DNA of 27,750 nucleotides from Collinsella sp. (GTDB lineage Bacteria; Actinomycetota; Coriobacteriia; Coriobacteriales; Coriobacteriaceae), in the NCBI GenBank assembly GCA_019425005.1, contig JAHYYK010000033.1:1-27750 (forward strand). The letters run 5' to 3'. Below are positions 6,460 to 14,366 of this stretch, piece after piece. Positions within the stretch are counted from its first letter, which is position 1, and every line of letters begins with the position of its first letter. The notes under the pieces are model-generated. The model worked only from the letters and a program-made list of their open reading frames with translations. It was not told the DNA's origin and did no database searches. Both the position numbers and the translations under genes were made by a program.

Positions 6460-9400
6460 ATGGGGGAACTCGAGCGCAACATGCGCGATGACGTGGGGCA
6501 GTCTCAAGGCAACGCTCCAAGTACAGACAATGGGGGACAAATGGATATGTTTGAGGACGAGCGTGAGCGCGCCTCGTTGCATCGCCGTGGTGCGATTGCA
6601 CGTGGTGTAGCCAAGCGCGGCCTGGTGGCATTCCTGGCCTTCGCGATGGCCTTTGGCACCACGCCGGCTCAGCTGTGGGCCGAGGGCGCCGAGGGCATTG
6701 CCGAGGCTGTGGCTCAGGCTGCGACGCCGGGCGAGGACGCAGGTGCCGCGGACGGTGCTGCCGACGGTGTCGTTTCTGAAACCGGCTCTAACGCGAGCGA
6801 TGCGTCGGTTAACGATGGCGCTTCGGCGAATGCCGCAGATAGCAACGGCGTAGCGTCGGACGATTCTGCCGCAGTCGAGGCTTCTACTGCTTCGCCGGAT
6901 TCATCCGAACAGAACGTCAAAAGTGTTGTAGCCGCTTCCGATGAGGCTGAATCTCAGCCTACCGAAGCCGCAAGCCAAGAGGTCGCGGCCACGTGCTCCG
7001 TCGTCGGCACCGACGCCAAGGGCGCCCAGCAGACCTGGGCCGCCGCGCAGCAGATCGCTCTGAAGGAGGGCTCGACCGCGGCCGACCTCTCCGAGCAGCT
7101 CTTCAGGCAGGCCGGCCTCAAGGCCGACTACGACCCCAACGGCTCCTGGGGCTGGGCGCTCAACTCGATCACGTCGCCCTTCGACGCGGGCCGCACGCTC
7201 GCCTACGACCCGGCGACCGGCGCGCACTGGCAGCTGTTCGTCAACGGCAGCGTCTCCGCGGTCGGCGCCGGCGGCTACACGCTCAAGGACGGCGACTCCG
7301 TCGTCTGGTGCTACTCGAAGTACGGTGACCCCGCGCCCGCCAATCAGATTTCCGTTAGCTGCACCGTTGTCGGCCAGGACGCCTCGGGCGCTCAGCAGAC
7401 ATGGGCGCAGCCCACGACAGCTTTGGTGGAAGAGGGCACGACCGCTGCTGATCTTTCCGAGCAGGCCTTTAAAAAGGCCGGCATTGGCGCCAAAACGGGA
7501 AAAGGCACGTACGGCTGGTATCTCGAGTCGCTGACTTCACCGTTCAACAAGACCGTGACGCTTTCGAGCGAGAAAGTTAACGAAAACACTTGGAAATTCT
7601 GGCAGTTCTTCGTTAACGGTCAGGCGGCCAATGTCGGCGCGGGCAATTACACACTCAAGGCCGGGGACAAGGTTACCTGGGTCTATGGCTTTGATGGAAC
7701 CATGCCCGGCCAGGTTTCCGTTTCAATGGAGATCATCGGTAAGAAGGATGAGAAGGCGCAGCGCTGGACCGATCCTTCGACGCAGGTGTTTGTCGAGGGC
7801 ACGACGATCAAGGACGCTTCCGCTGCCTACTTCGATGCCATTGGCATTGAGTCCAAGATGTACGACCAATTTGGTTATTGGGGTGTTCATAGTCTTGTCT
7901 CCCCGCTTGATGGCACCGAGCTGTCGGGTGCATGGTCGTTCTTTGTCAACGGCGTTCCCGGGCCTCAGCTCGATAGCGATTACGTGCTCAAGTCGGGCGA
8001 CAAAATCGTCTGGGCTTACGCCCCTGGCGACACCGTTCCTAATCCCGATGAAGTCGTAGTCGATCCGAGCGCTTCGCGCCCGACCGATTGGAAAGCCGAC
8101 TGGAGTGGCAATTCCAATGCGGTGGTCAAGAACGTGTCCACGCCTACGGGCGCGCTGGCAAGCTCTTGGACGTTCGATTGGAGGGCCTACTCGGGTGCCA
8201 CGTATCCCAATGCGAGTGAGCCTATTGTCGTGAACGGCAACGTTTACCTTGCCGTGAACAAGCGTTTGCTTAAGATCGACGCCGAGTCGGGCAAGGTGCT
8301 TGCCGAGTCGAACCTTCAGACTGCGATTGGCTACACCACGCGTCCGATTTATACGAAAGGCTTGGTCATCGTCCCGCTCGACGGCGGTGCGGTCCAGGCT
8401 CTGACGGCCGATACGCTGACGACGGTTTGGGTCACTGACTCTGTGAGCAAATCTGCCCAGTCAAATTCCCAGCTGACGGTCGATGGCAACTATCTCTACG
8501 TTGGCACCGTTGATGTCGACTATGGAACGAGTACGTACAATAACGGTCACCTGACGCGTATTAATATACTGACCGGCGCTGTTTCTTGGCAGCATGTTAA
8601 TGCTGATGAGGGCTACTACTGGACGAGCGCTACAGTGGGCGACGGCTATATTCTGGTTCCGACGAGTGCGGGTACCGTTGAGATGCTTAGCAAGTCGACG
8701 GGTGATGTGCTCGGCAGCGTTTCGGTTGGTGCCATCGTCAACTCCGGCTGTGTACTGTCCAAAGACGGCAAGCATGCCTATGTGATCTCGCGTGACGGCA
8801 AGCTCCACGTGCTGGCACTGTCGGACGCAAACGCAAGGGCCTCTTCGCGCATTTCCGAAGAACGCGTCATCGATCTTGGTCTTACGGGTTGTGCCTGCAT
8901 GCCCACGCTGTATGGCAATAAGCTAATTGTCGGTGGCGAGGTTTCTGGCGGTTCGGCGCTGGCGATTGTCGACCTTGATAATGACTTTGCTACGACGTTG
9001 GTTTCGTCTGCCGATGGCTCCGTGCTTCCTGCCGGTGGCATCAAGGGCGCACCGCTCGTGAGTGTCCAGGCGGATGACGCGTACGTTTATTTCACTGTCA
9101 ACTATGGTGCGACTTCCGACTATGTGAGCTACACCTCGGGCGGTGGCGTGTATCGCTACAAGATGGGTGACGCGCAGGCGACCGATGCGTTTAGCGCAGC
9201 GGGACACAACAATTACTGTGACTCGCCGATTGCCTGCGATGCCAAGGGTAACCTCTACTACATCAACGATTCCGGCACGCTTTTCAAGCTGAGTGGTGGC
9301 GTTAAGGTCTCGTTTGAGACTGGCGAGGGTTCTAAGGTCGACTCCCAGACTACGGCCGACGGCAAGTTGGTCAAGCCGGCCGATCCGACGCGCGATGGCT

Positions 9401-9975
9401 ACACCTTCGCTGGCTGGTATACCGATGAGGCTTGCACGCAGGCGTATGACTTTAGCACGCCGGTGACGGCCGATCTGACGCTGTATGCCAAGTGGACCAA
9501 GAATGCTGTTAACCCTGGCGGCAATGGCGGTTCTGACACTAATGGTGGCAACGGTGGCGCTGGCAACGGTTCCGGTGCTGGCACGGGCACGGGTTCCGGC
9601 TCCGGCACGAAGGGCCAGCAGGTCGGCGGCGCTATCGCCCCGGGTCATAAGCCGACGACCAAGACGACGGTGTCGACCAAGACCGAGACCAAGGACAACA
9701 AGTCCGACAAGAAGGACGCCGATAAGTCCGATAAGAAGGACGAGAAGAAGTCTGACAAGAAGTCTGACAAGAAGTCTGACAAGAAGGACAGCAAGTCCGA
9801 CAAGAAGTCCGATTCCAAGTCCGATACGGGTGCTGTTTCCACGACCACTGCTAAGAAGTCCTCTAGTGCTTCCGAGCAGGAGACTGGCATCAACCCGCTC
9901 GCCATTGTTGGCGTTGCCGCCGGCGTCATCGGTCTCGCCATCGTCGGCGTGCTCGTGTTCACCAAACGTCGGTAG
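6460..9975 (+). CDS. Large surface protein: three DUF4430 (transcobalamin-like) domains, PQQ-type beta-propeller, InlB-type repeat, C-terminal anchor
   Basis: 1171 residues. Order: long n-region and signal peptide (hydrophobic core 54-66, possible cleavage after A74); Ala/Ser/Asp-rich linker (75-177); three tandem DUF4430 domains (about 178-289, 297-414, 419-525), each ending in a WxxFVNG...Y.LK.GD.V.W pattern; a PQQ/WD-like beta-propeller (about 542-947) with blades such as PIVVNGNVYLAVNKRLLKID; a Listeria-Bacteroides repeat ending FAGWYTDE... LYAKW (about 950-1012); Gly/Ser linker; Lys/Asp/Ser repeats; and a terminal membrane segment with KRR tail (1144-1171). No LPxTG is present, only EQETG before the segment. 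DUF4430 is related to the small domain of transcobalamin, and with the riboswitch this suggests corrinoid capture at the surface. ATG 6460 follows a purine-rich GGAGGGAAGGGGG; ATG 6541 is the alternative start. Confidence 0.87.
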   Translation: MGELERNMRDDVGQSQGNAPSTDNGGQMDMFEDERERASLHRRGAIARGVAKRGLVAFLAFAMAFGTTPAQLWAEGAEGIAEAVAQAATPGEDAGAADGAADGVVSETGSNASDASVNDGASANAADSNGVASDDSAAVEASTASPDSSEQNVKSVVAASDEAESQPTEAASQEVAATCSVVGTDAKGAQQTWAAAQQIALKEGSTAADLSEQLFRQAGLKADYDPNGSWGWALNSITSPFDAGRTLAYDPATGAHWQLFVNGSVSAVGAGGYTLKDGDSVVWCYSKYGDPAPANQISVSCTVVGQDASGAQQTWAQPTTALVEEGTTAADLSEQAFKKAGIGAKTGKGTYGWYLESLTSPFNKTVTLSSEKVNENTWKFWQFFVNGQAANVGAGNYTLKAGDKVTWVYGFDGTMPGQVSVSMEIIGKKDEKAQRWTDPSTQVFVEGTTIKDASAAYFDAIGIESKMYDQFGYWGVHSLVSPLDGTELSGAWSFFVNGVPGPQLDSDYVLKSGDKIVWAYAPGDTVPNPDEVVVDPSASRPTDWKADWSGNSNAVVKNVSTPTGALASSWTFDWRAYSGATYPNASEPIVVNGNVYLAVNKRLLKIDAESGKVLAESNLQTAIGYTTRPIYTKGLVIVPLDGGAVQALTADTLTTVWVTDSVSKSAQSNSQLTVDGNYLYVGTVDVDYGTSTYNNGHLTRINILTGAVSWQHVNADEGYYWTSATVGDGYILVPTSAGTVEMLSKSTGDVLGSVSVGAIVNSGCVLSKDGKHAYVISRDGKLHVLALSDANARASSRISEERVIDLGLTGCACMPTLYGNKLIVGGEVSGGSALAIVDLDNDFATTLVSSADGSVLPAGGIKGAPLVSVQADDAYVYFTVNYGATSDYVSYTSGGGVYRYKMGDAQATDAFSAAGHNNYCDSPIACDAKGNLYYINDSGTLFKLSGGVKVSFETGEGSKVDSQTTADGKLVKPADPTRDGYTFAGWYTDEACTQAYDFSTPVTADLTLYAKWTKNAVNPGGNGGSDTNGGNGGAGNGSGAGTGTGSGSGTKGQQVGGAIAPGHKPTTKTTVSTKTETKDNKSDKKDADKSDKKDEKKSDKKSDKKSDKKDSKSDKKSDSKSDTGAVSTTTAKKSSSASEQETGINPLAIVGVAAGVIGLAIVGVLVFTKRR
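9745..9780 (+). repeat. Tandem 12-bp repeat coding Lys-Lys-Ser-Asp
   Basis: Three exact copies of AAGAAGTCTGAC inside a longer stretch (about 9700-9827) of degenerate KSDKK units. It forms the charged wall- or membrane-spanning stalk before the C-terminal anchor. Exact copies make it prone to length variation between strains. Confidence 0.85.
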
Positions 9976-9984
9976 GTGAGGGCT

Positions 9985-10869
9985 GTGTCCAATAAATCCA
10001 AGGACGCTGACCCCAAGCAACCAGATTCCTCGTTCATTCAGTTCGACGATGCAAAGCACCAGGGCGCCGCTTCGGCGGCGTCCGCCCCTCGTCGCAAGGC
10101 GCTCCTTGGTGTTCTGACTGCCGTGTGCACCATTCTGATCGTCGTCTCGCTGGGTTTCGTCCATCCTTCCACAAGCGGTGCCTGGTCCATCGACTGGATC
10201 ATTCAGACCGTGACGGGGGAGAGCGTCGTCACCAAGGACACCAAGGCGTCTGGCTCGACTACGACTTCGGTCGAGGCCAGTTCCAAGGATTCCAAGTCAT
10301 CGAATGACGCAAAGGATGAGTCCAAGGACGATTCCGAGTCTTCAAACAAGGAATCGGATAAAAGCTCGGATAGCAAGAAGTCCGATGGTCGGGACGGCAA
10401 GAAGTCTGGAGATAAATCCGCTGCCCAGAATACGGGAGCCGGCGATACTTCCAATGTGTCTGGCGGTGCTTCTTCGGGCGGCGGTCAGTCGTCTGGTGGA
10501 GCCTCCAGCTCTAATGGCGGAAGCGCTCCCTCGGGCGGTCAGGGCGGCTCGCAGGAGTCCAACTACGTAACGGTAACGGTTTCGGTCACATCGAGCGCCG
10601 TGGGCAATCCTGTGTCCTCTGGTGGCACCTTTACCTTTGACGAAGGTGCTACCGTCTACGATGCCCTGTGCGCGCTGGGCCTTTCTGTCAACGCACATGG
10701 CTCGTCGTACGGCACGTATGTCTCCGCGATTGGTGGTTTGGCCGAGAAACAGTACGGCGGTACGAGCGGCTGGATGTACTCCGTCAACGGCACAACGCCC
10801 ATGACGGCCTGCAGCAACTACGTTCTCTCCAACGGCGACAACGTGGTCTGGTATTACGTTACAGGCTAG
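9985..10869 (+). CDS. Membrane-anchored DUF4430 (transcobalamin-like) protein
   Basis: 294 residues. A cytoplasmic N-terminus is followed by one hydrophobic segment (about 39-60) acting as signal anchor, a Ser/Lys/Asp-rich and then Gly/Ser-rich stalk (about 75-190), and a single C-terminal DUF4430 domain (about 192-294) with the motifs FDEGATVYDALCALGL, GWMYSVNG, and NGDNVVWYY. It has the same domain type as the upstream large protein and starts 9 bp after its stop, so both are under the cobalamin riboswitch. The likely role is holding a corrinoid close to the membrane for hand-over to a transporter, which is inference. GTG 9985 is preferred because AGGTGA lies 5 nt upstream; GTG 9976 is in frame but lacks a ribosome binding site. 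Confidence 0.85.
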   Translation: MSNKSKDADPKQPDSSFIQFDDAKHQGAASAASAPRRKALLGVLTAVCTILIVVSLGFVHPSTSGAWSIDWIIQTVTGESVVTKDTKASGSTTTSVEASSKDSKSSNDAKDESKDDSESSNKESDKSSDSKKSDGRDGKKSGDKSAAQNTGAGDTSNVSGGASSGGGQSSGGASSSNGGSAPSGGQGGSQESNYVTVTVSVTSSAVGNPVSSGGTFTFDEGATVYDALCALGLSVNAHGSSYGTYVSAIGGLAEKQYGGTSGWMYSVNGTTPMTACSNYVLSNGDNVVWYYVTG

Positions 10870-10889
10870 AGGCCTCGACATATCGCACC

Positions 10890-10929
10890 AAACGGGCGGT
10901 TCGGATAAGCATCCGGGCCGCCCGTTTTT
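10890..10929 (+). terminator. Intrinsic terminator of the riboswitch unit
   Basis: AAACGGGCGG (10890-10899) pairs with CCGCCCGTTT (10918-10927), with inner pairing CGGAT/ATCCG, followed by a T-run ending at 10929. Confidence 0.88.
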
Positions 10930-10965
10930 CATGCGTAGAGGACTGGGTCGCCGGGGACCTCGACA

Positions 10966-11002
10966 AATAAAAAACCGGTTGGAATGGGAATTCCAGCCGG
11001 TT
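10966..11002 (-). terminator. Intrinsic terminator of the GtrA-like gene
   Basis: AACCGGTTGGAA (10973-10984) pairs with TTCCAGCCGGTT (10991-11002), one G-T wobble. On the minus strand a TTTTTTATTTG tail follows. Confidence 0.88.
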
Positions 11003-11028
11003 ATACATTCAAGCAAGTAGTGAATCGA

Positions 11029-11436
11029 CTACGACCGTGCGCCCTCGAGGAAGAAGCGGCGGCTGAAGTAGTTGTACCAGGTGACGAGGAACGTGGCGAT
11101 GGCCTTCATGGCCTGGTAGCCGATGCTCAAAAACGTGACACCCACAAACATGTACAGGTCGTTGAGGCCCAGACCGATCACCGACAGGATGGTGAAGATC
11201 GTGAACTCGCGCTTGCGGCTCATGCCCTCGCGATGGTCGAACACGTACTTCATGCTGAGCCAGTAGTTGACCACGACGGACGTGATGAACGAAACCGTGG
11301 TGCTCATCAAAAAGTCGAGGTGAAACAGCTCGACGAGCGCAATGAGCATACCCCAGTCGATGCCAAAGGAGATAAGGCCCACGACAGCGAACTTGAGGAA
11401 CTGCTTAGTATGAGGTTGTGCCAGTGCCTTGCGCAC
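11029..11436 (-). CDS. GtrA-like membrane protein, paralog 1
   Basis: 135 residues with four predicted membrane helices and the GtrA-family opening QFLKFAVVGLISFGIDW. GtrA-like proteins are small integral membrane proteins linked to export or flipping of lipid-linked sugars for cell-surface polysaccharide. The central loop VFDHREGMSRKREF is almost the same as in the neighbouring paralog (VFAHKEGMSRRREF), pointing to duplication. The likely start is GTG at 11436, since no ATG fits; the ribosome binding site is weak. No glycosyltransferase lies beside it in this window, so the sugar substrate is unknown. Confidence 0.85.
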   Translation of the reverse strand: MRKALAQPHTKQFLKFAVVGLISFGIDWGMLIALVELFHLDFLMSTTVSFITSVVVNYWLSMKYVFDHREGMSRKREFTIFTILSVIGLGLNDLYMFVGVTFLSIGYQAMKAIATFLVTWYNYFSRRFFLEGARS

Positions 11437-11534
11437 GTAATCACATCCAATGCGTTGATGAATCGAGCAGAGGATACTTTAGAGCTTTTGAAAGGGAAAC
11501 GTAAGGTCCTTGCCAAGAACTATACGAACTCGCC

Positions 11535-11571
11535 AAATTTTCAAGAGCTAATCCGCAAACGTTGAAAATTT
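11535..11571. repeat. AT-rich inverted repeat upstream of GtrA-like paralog 1
   Basis: AAATTTTCAA (11535-11544) and TTGAAAATTT (11562-11571) are perfect inverted copies 17 bp apart, about 100-135 bp upstream of the gene start. It may be an operator or promoter region. Confidence 0.4.
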
Positions 11572-11586
11572 GCCCGTAAACGAGCG

Positions 11587-11632
11587 GCACCCACGGACGA
11601 TACTGCGCTGAGCGCGCGTCGTCCGTGGGCGC
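11587..11632. other. Strong hairpin between the two GtrA-like genes
   Basis: CCCACGGACGA (11590-11600) pairs perfectly with TCGTCCGTGGG (11619-11629), with further GC pairing outside and inside the loop. It lies just past the stop of paralog 2. No T-run follows on either strand, so it is not a standard intrinsic terminator; it could protect the 3' end or pause transcription. Confidence 0.5.
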
Positions 11633-11655
11633 CGTAATGCTGCAGGTGTGTCGAG

Positions 11656-12051
11656 CTATTTGGTCTCGTCGCCCTCCAGGAAGATCTTTCGGGTCACAAA
11701 GTTGTAGACCATGACAAGCGCGGTGGCGCAAATCTTGGCGATATTGGCCTCGAGCCCCAAGCCGGTGTTGAGCGCCAGCACGATACCGTCGTTGAGAGCC
11801 AAGCCGATCACGGACAACACGACAAAGATAATGAACTCGCGGCGGCGGCTCATGCCCTCCTTGTGCGCAAACACGTACTTCATGCTGGCGAGGTAATTAA
11901 AGATGAGTGAGATGATAAAGCCGCTGGTATTGGCGATTAGGATGTTGAGGCCCAGACCGTAGTGGAGCAGATTCATAATGCCAAAGTCGATGACCGTGGC
12001 AATGACACCGACGACGCCAAATTTCATGATCTGCGCAAGGAGCTTTTGCAT
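11656..12051 (-). CDS. GtrA-like membrane protein, paralog 2
   Basis: 131 residues, four predicted membrane helices, and the GtrA opening LLAQIMKFGVVGVIATVIDF. It is related to the downstream paralog, sharing the central loop EGMSRRREF and the following FxxLSVIGLxLND. ATG 12051 with AAGGCAGG upstream gives an N-terminus like paralog 1. An in-frame TTG at 12114 would add 21 residues but has a poor ribosome binding site. It follows fbp closely on the same strand, so it may be transcribed from the fbp promoter. The likely role is handling lipid-linked sugars at the membrane; the substrate is unknown. Confidence 0.83.
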   Translation of the reverse strand: MQKLLAQIMKFGVVGVIATVIDFGIMNLLHYGLGLNILIANTSGFIISLIFNYLASMKYVFAHKEGMSRRREFIIFVVLSVIGLALNDGIVLALNTGLGLEANIAKICATALVMVYNFVTRKIFLEGDETK

Positions 12052-12129
12052 GGTACCTGCCTTAAGCTGGCGCCGAAGCGCCGCGGGGATGACAAACTCA
12101 GCAAGTTTAGCCAATCCCCGCGGGTGGAG

Positions 12130-14046
12130 CTAGGCGCGCTCCTCGATAGCACCGTTTCTATATGCATCGAGCAGTTGGCGTAGGTCCTGGATCTGGCTGC
12201 GGATCTTGACGCCGGTATCGGTGTCGCTTACCATGCGGCGGCGGTCGGCCTCGTCAAAGCGGTTGGACTCGCTTTCGATGTCCACGTTGCGCGTGAGTGC
12301 CTCGGCAACCGTCGTAAAGGCCCGGTGCGACTTGAGGCGGCAGCCGCGCGAGCTCGAGATAAGCGTGTAGCCGGCGATGCCCGTCTTGGGATGGTAAGCG
12401 CGGCAGAATCCGCCATCGATGACCAGCAGCTTGCCCTCGGCGCGGATGGGCTGCTCGCCCTTGGTGGTTTTAACGGGCGTGTGGCCGTTGATGATGTGAC
12501 CGGTCGGTGAGCATGCCATGGGCGCGACGCCAAACTCGCGCATGATGTCGTCGCAGACCGAGGGCGACTTGGTAAGCGTAAAGTACGGGTCCATCGGCTC
12601 GACCCAGGTGCTCTTGTCGGCGATATAGGCGCGCTCAAAGGTACGCACCAGGCGTCCGCTGGCGGGTGAGTTAAAGCCGATCCACAGGTACCACATCCAG
12701 TCGAGAGCGTCGCGGTCGCCCACGCGCCAGGCGCGGCGGGCGATGTGGTCGCAAAAATCGAGATAATCGCGGCCAGTGTGCCAGGTGCCCAGGCAGTTCA
12801 TGCTGCTAAAGGTGCCGTCTTCGTTGAGCGGCACGCAGCCATGGAACAGCAGGTTGCCGTTGGCGACCTTGTACATCGAGCCGTGGGAATAGAGGAAATC
12901 GATATGGCGATGCAGGTGATCGGCGGTGACAAACTCGGACACGAGCTTGTCTATGATGTGCTGCTCCTCGGGCGTGAGTGTGTAGGGGTCCGTCGGGTCG
13001 ACGGTGGGGAAGTCGTTGGTCGTGAGCGGCCACACGCTGCCGTCGGCGAGCGTGACCGTGCCGGTGTCGTGGTCGATCTTGTCGAGTAGCAGGCGGTCGG
13101 TCATATCGAACTCGGGGTGGCGCTGGATAATCTGGCCCTCGAGCTTAAAGAGCAGCACGTTGATGGCCTTGATCAGCGGGGTGATGGACTCACCGGCGGT
13201 GTAGGCGGCATCGGCAAAGGCGACAAGCTCACGCAGCGAGATGCCGTAGTCGTTCTCCAGGATCTCGTAATTGTCGTAGCGTAGGTTGTTGCGCAGCACC
13301 GTGGCGATGCAGGCGGGCTCACCGGCCGCAGCGCCCATCCACAGCAGGTCGTGGTTGCCCCACTGGATGTCGAGCGAATGGTAGGTGAGCAGGCGGTCCA
13401 TAATCTTGGCCGCGCCGCCACCGCGGTCGAAGATGTCGCCCACTAGGTGCAGGTGGTCGACGGCCAGGCGCTTGATGAGCGAGGCAAGCGACTCGATAAA
13501 GTCGTCGGCGCTTGCGGTCTCCAGGATGGATTCCACGATGCGCTCGTGATAGCGCACGCGATAGTTGTTCTCGTCCGGGTGCGTGTGCAACAACTCGTCG
13601 ATGATGTAGGCGTAATCGCGTGGGATGGCCTTACGCACCTTGGAGCGCGTATAGCGGCTCGAAAGCGAGCGGGCAACCATGATGAGCTGATCAAGCATCG
13701 TCTTGTACCAGGTGGGCGAGTCTTCGCGCTGGCTGCGGACCAGGTCGATCTTCTCGCGCGGATAGTAGATGAGCGTGCACAGCTCGCCCTTTTCGTCAAA
13801 GGTGAGCGTGTCGCCAAAGATCTCGTCGACATGCTCGCGCACGACGCCCGAGCAGTTGTTGAGGATGTGCATAAAGGCTTCGTACTCGCCATGCACGTCG
13901 CTCATAAAATGTTCGGTGCCCTTGGGCAGGTTGAGAATGGCCGAGAGATTGATGATCTCGGTAAACGCGGATTGCTCGGTGGGAAATTGTTTCGACAGCA
14001 GACGCAGATACTTGAAGTCTTGCGGATTGCGATCGAATGCGACCAT
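12130..14046 (-). CDS. fbp: Fructose-1,6-bisphosphatase class III
   Basis: 638 residues, matching the class III enzymes of Firmicutes and relatives, a calcineurin-like metallophosphatase type unrelated to class I Fbp. Metal-site motifs are visible in order: SDVHGE (D50, H52), GDIFDRG (203-209), GNHD (230-233) and the C-terminal NGHTPVK followed by IDGGFCRAYH. It removes the 1-phosphate of fructose-1,6-bisphosphate, the committed step of gluconeogenesis, in the cytoplasm. ATG 14046 is chosen because GGAAGGTG lies just upstream and the family N-terminus fits; the frame extends to 14091 without support. A 30-bp inverted repeat sits 28-57 bp upstream and may be its operator. Confidence 0.93.
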   Translation of the reverse strand: MVAFDRNPQDFKYLRLLSKQFPTEQSAFTEIINLSAILNLPKGTEHFMSDVHGEYEAFMHILNNCSGVVREHVDEIFGDTLTFDEKGELCTLIYYPREKIDLVRSQREDSPTWYKTMLDQLIMVARSLSSRYTRSKVRKAIPRDYAYIIDELLHTHPDENNYRVRYHERIVESILETASADDFIESLASLIKRLAVDHLHLVGDIFDRGGGAAKIMDRLLTYHSLDIQWGNHDLLWMGAAAGEPACIATVLRNNLRYDNYEILENDYGISLRELVAFADAAYTAGESITPLIKAINVLLFKLEGQIIQRHPEFDMTDRLLLDKIDHDTGTVTLADGSVWPLTTNDFPTVDPTDPYTLTPEEQHIIDKLVSEFVTADHLHRHIDFLYSHGSMYKVANGNLLFHGCVPLNEDGTFSSMNCLGTWHTGRDYLDFCDHIARRAWRVGDRDALDWMWYLWIGFNSPASGRLVRTFERAYIADKSTWVEPMDPYFTLTKSPSVCDDIMREFGVAPMACSPTGHIINGHTPVKTTKGEQPIRAEGKLLVIDGGFCRAYHPKTGIAGYTLISSSRGCRLKSHRAFTTVAEALTRNVDIESESNRFDEADRRRMVSDTDTGVKIRSQIQDLRQLLDAYRNGAIEERA

Positions 14047-14073
14047 GAAACACCTTCCGATGGGGTTGGTAAA

Positions 14074-14103
14074 ACTGATAAACAGCGTCAAACGTTTATC
14101 AGT
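14074..14103. promoter_or_regulatory. Perfect inverted repeat upstream of fbp (candidate operator)
   Basis: ACTGATAAAC (14074-14083) and GTTTATCAGT (14094-14103) are perfect inverted 10-mers around a 10-bp spacer. The position, 28-57 bp before the fbp start on the minus strand, suits a repressor site. Confidence 0.5.
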
Positions 14104-14327
14104 ATGCGCCGCTTTTGTTTCGATTTTGCGCCAGCGGCTGAATTGTCGGCTGAACGGTTTGGTAAATCGATTTAGTTGAGGTAGATATGGCGGTTGAGTG
14201 GAGACGACAGAGGGTGTTTTCTCAGATATTTATGCGTGGGGCCGGTGGAGACGATGGTGGTAAAGATGTTCGCTATTTTTGGTTCGATTTGGTAAATAGT
14301 GGACATATGTACCGTATGTAGGCTCAC

Positions 14328-14338
14328 TGTGCGATAAT
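14328..14338 (+). promoter_or_regulatory. Candidate extended -10 box of the degV gene
   Basis: TGTGCGATAAT with hexamer GATAAT at 14333-14338, about 28 bp before the start codon. The same 11-mer occurs upstream of metG on the minus strand (20188-20198). No good -35 box is seen. Confidence 0.4.
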
Positions 14339-14366
14339 TTGCGCAGCAATGAGTAAGGAGCCTCAT

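Noticed and set aside
6227..6610. Short frames over the riboswitch
   Set aside because: They overlap conserved aptamer elements and the expression platform; no ribosome binding sites.
9700..9827. Tandem repeats considered as a CRISPR-like array
   Set aside because: In-frame 12-bp coding repeats with no spacers; they encode the Lys/Ser/Asp stalk.
9868..9975. LPxTG sortase signal at the end of the large surface protein
   Set aside because: Only EQETG precedes the membrane helix; the Leu-Pro is missing, so a plain membrane anchor is at least as likely.
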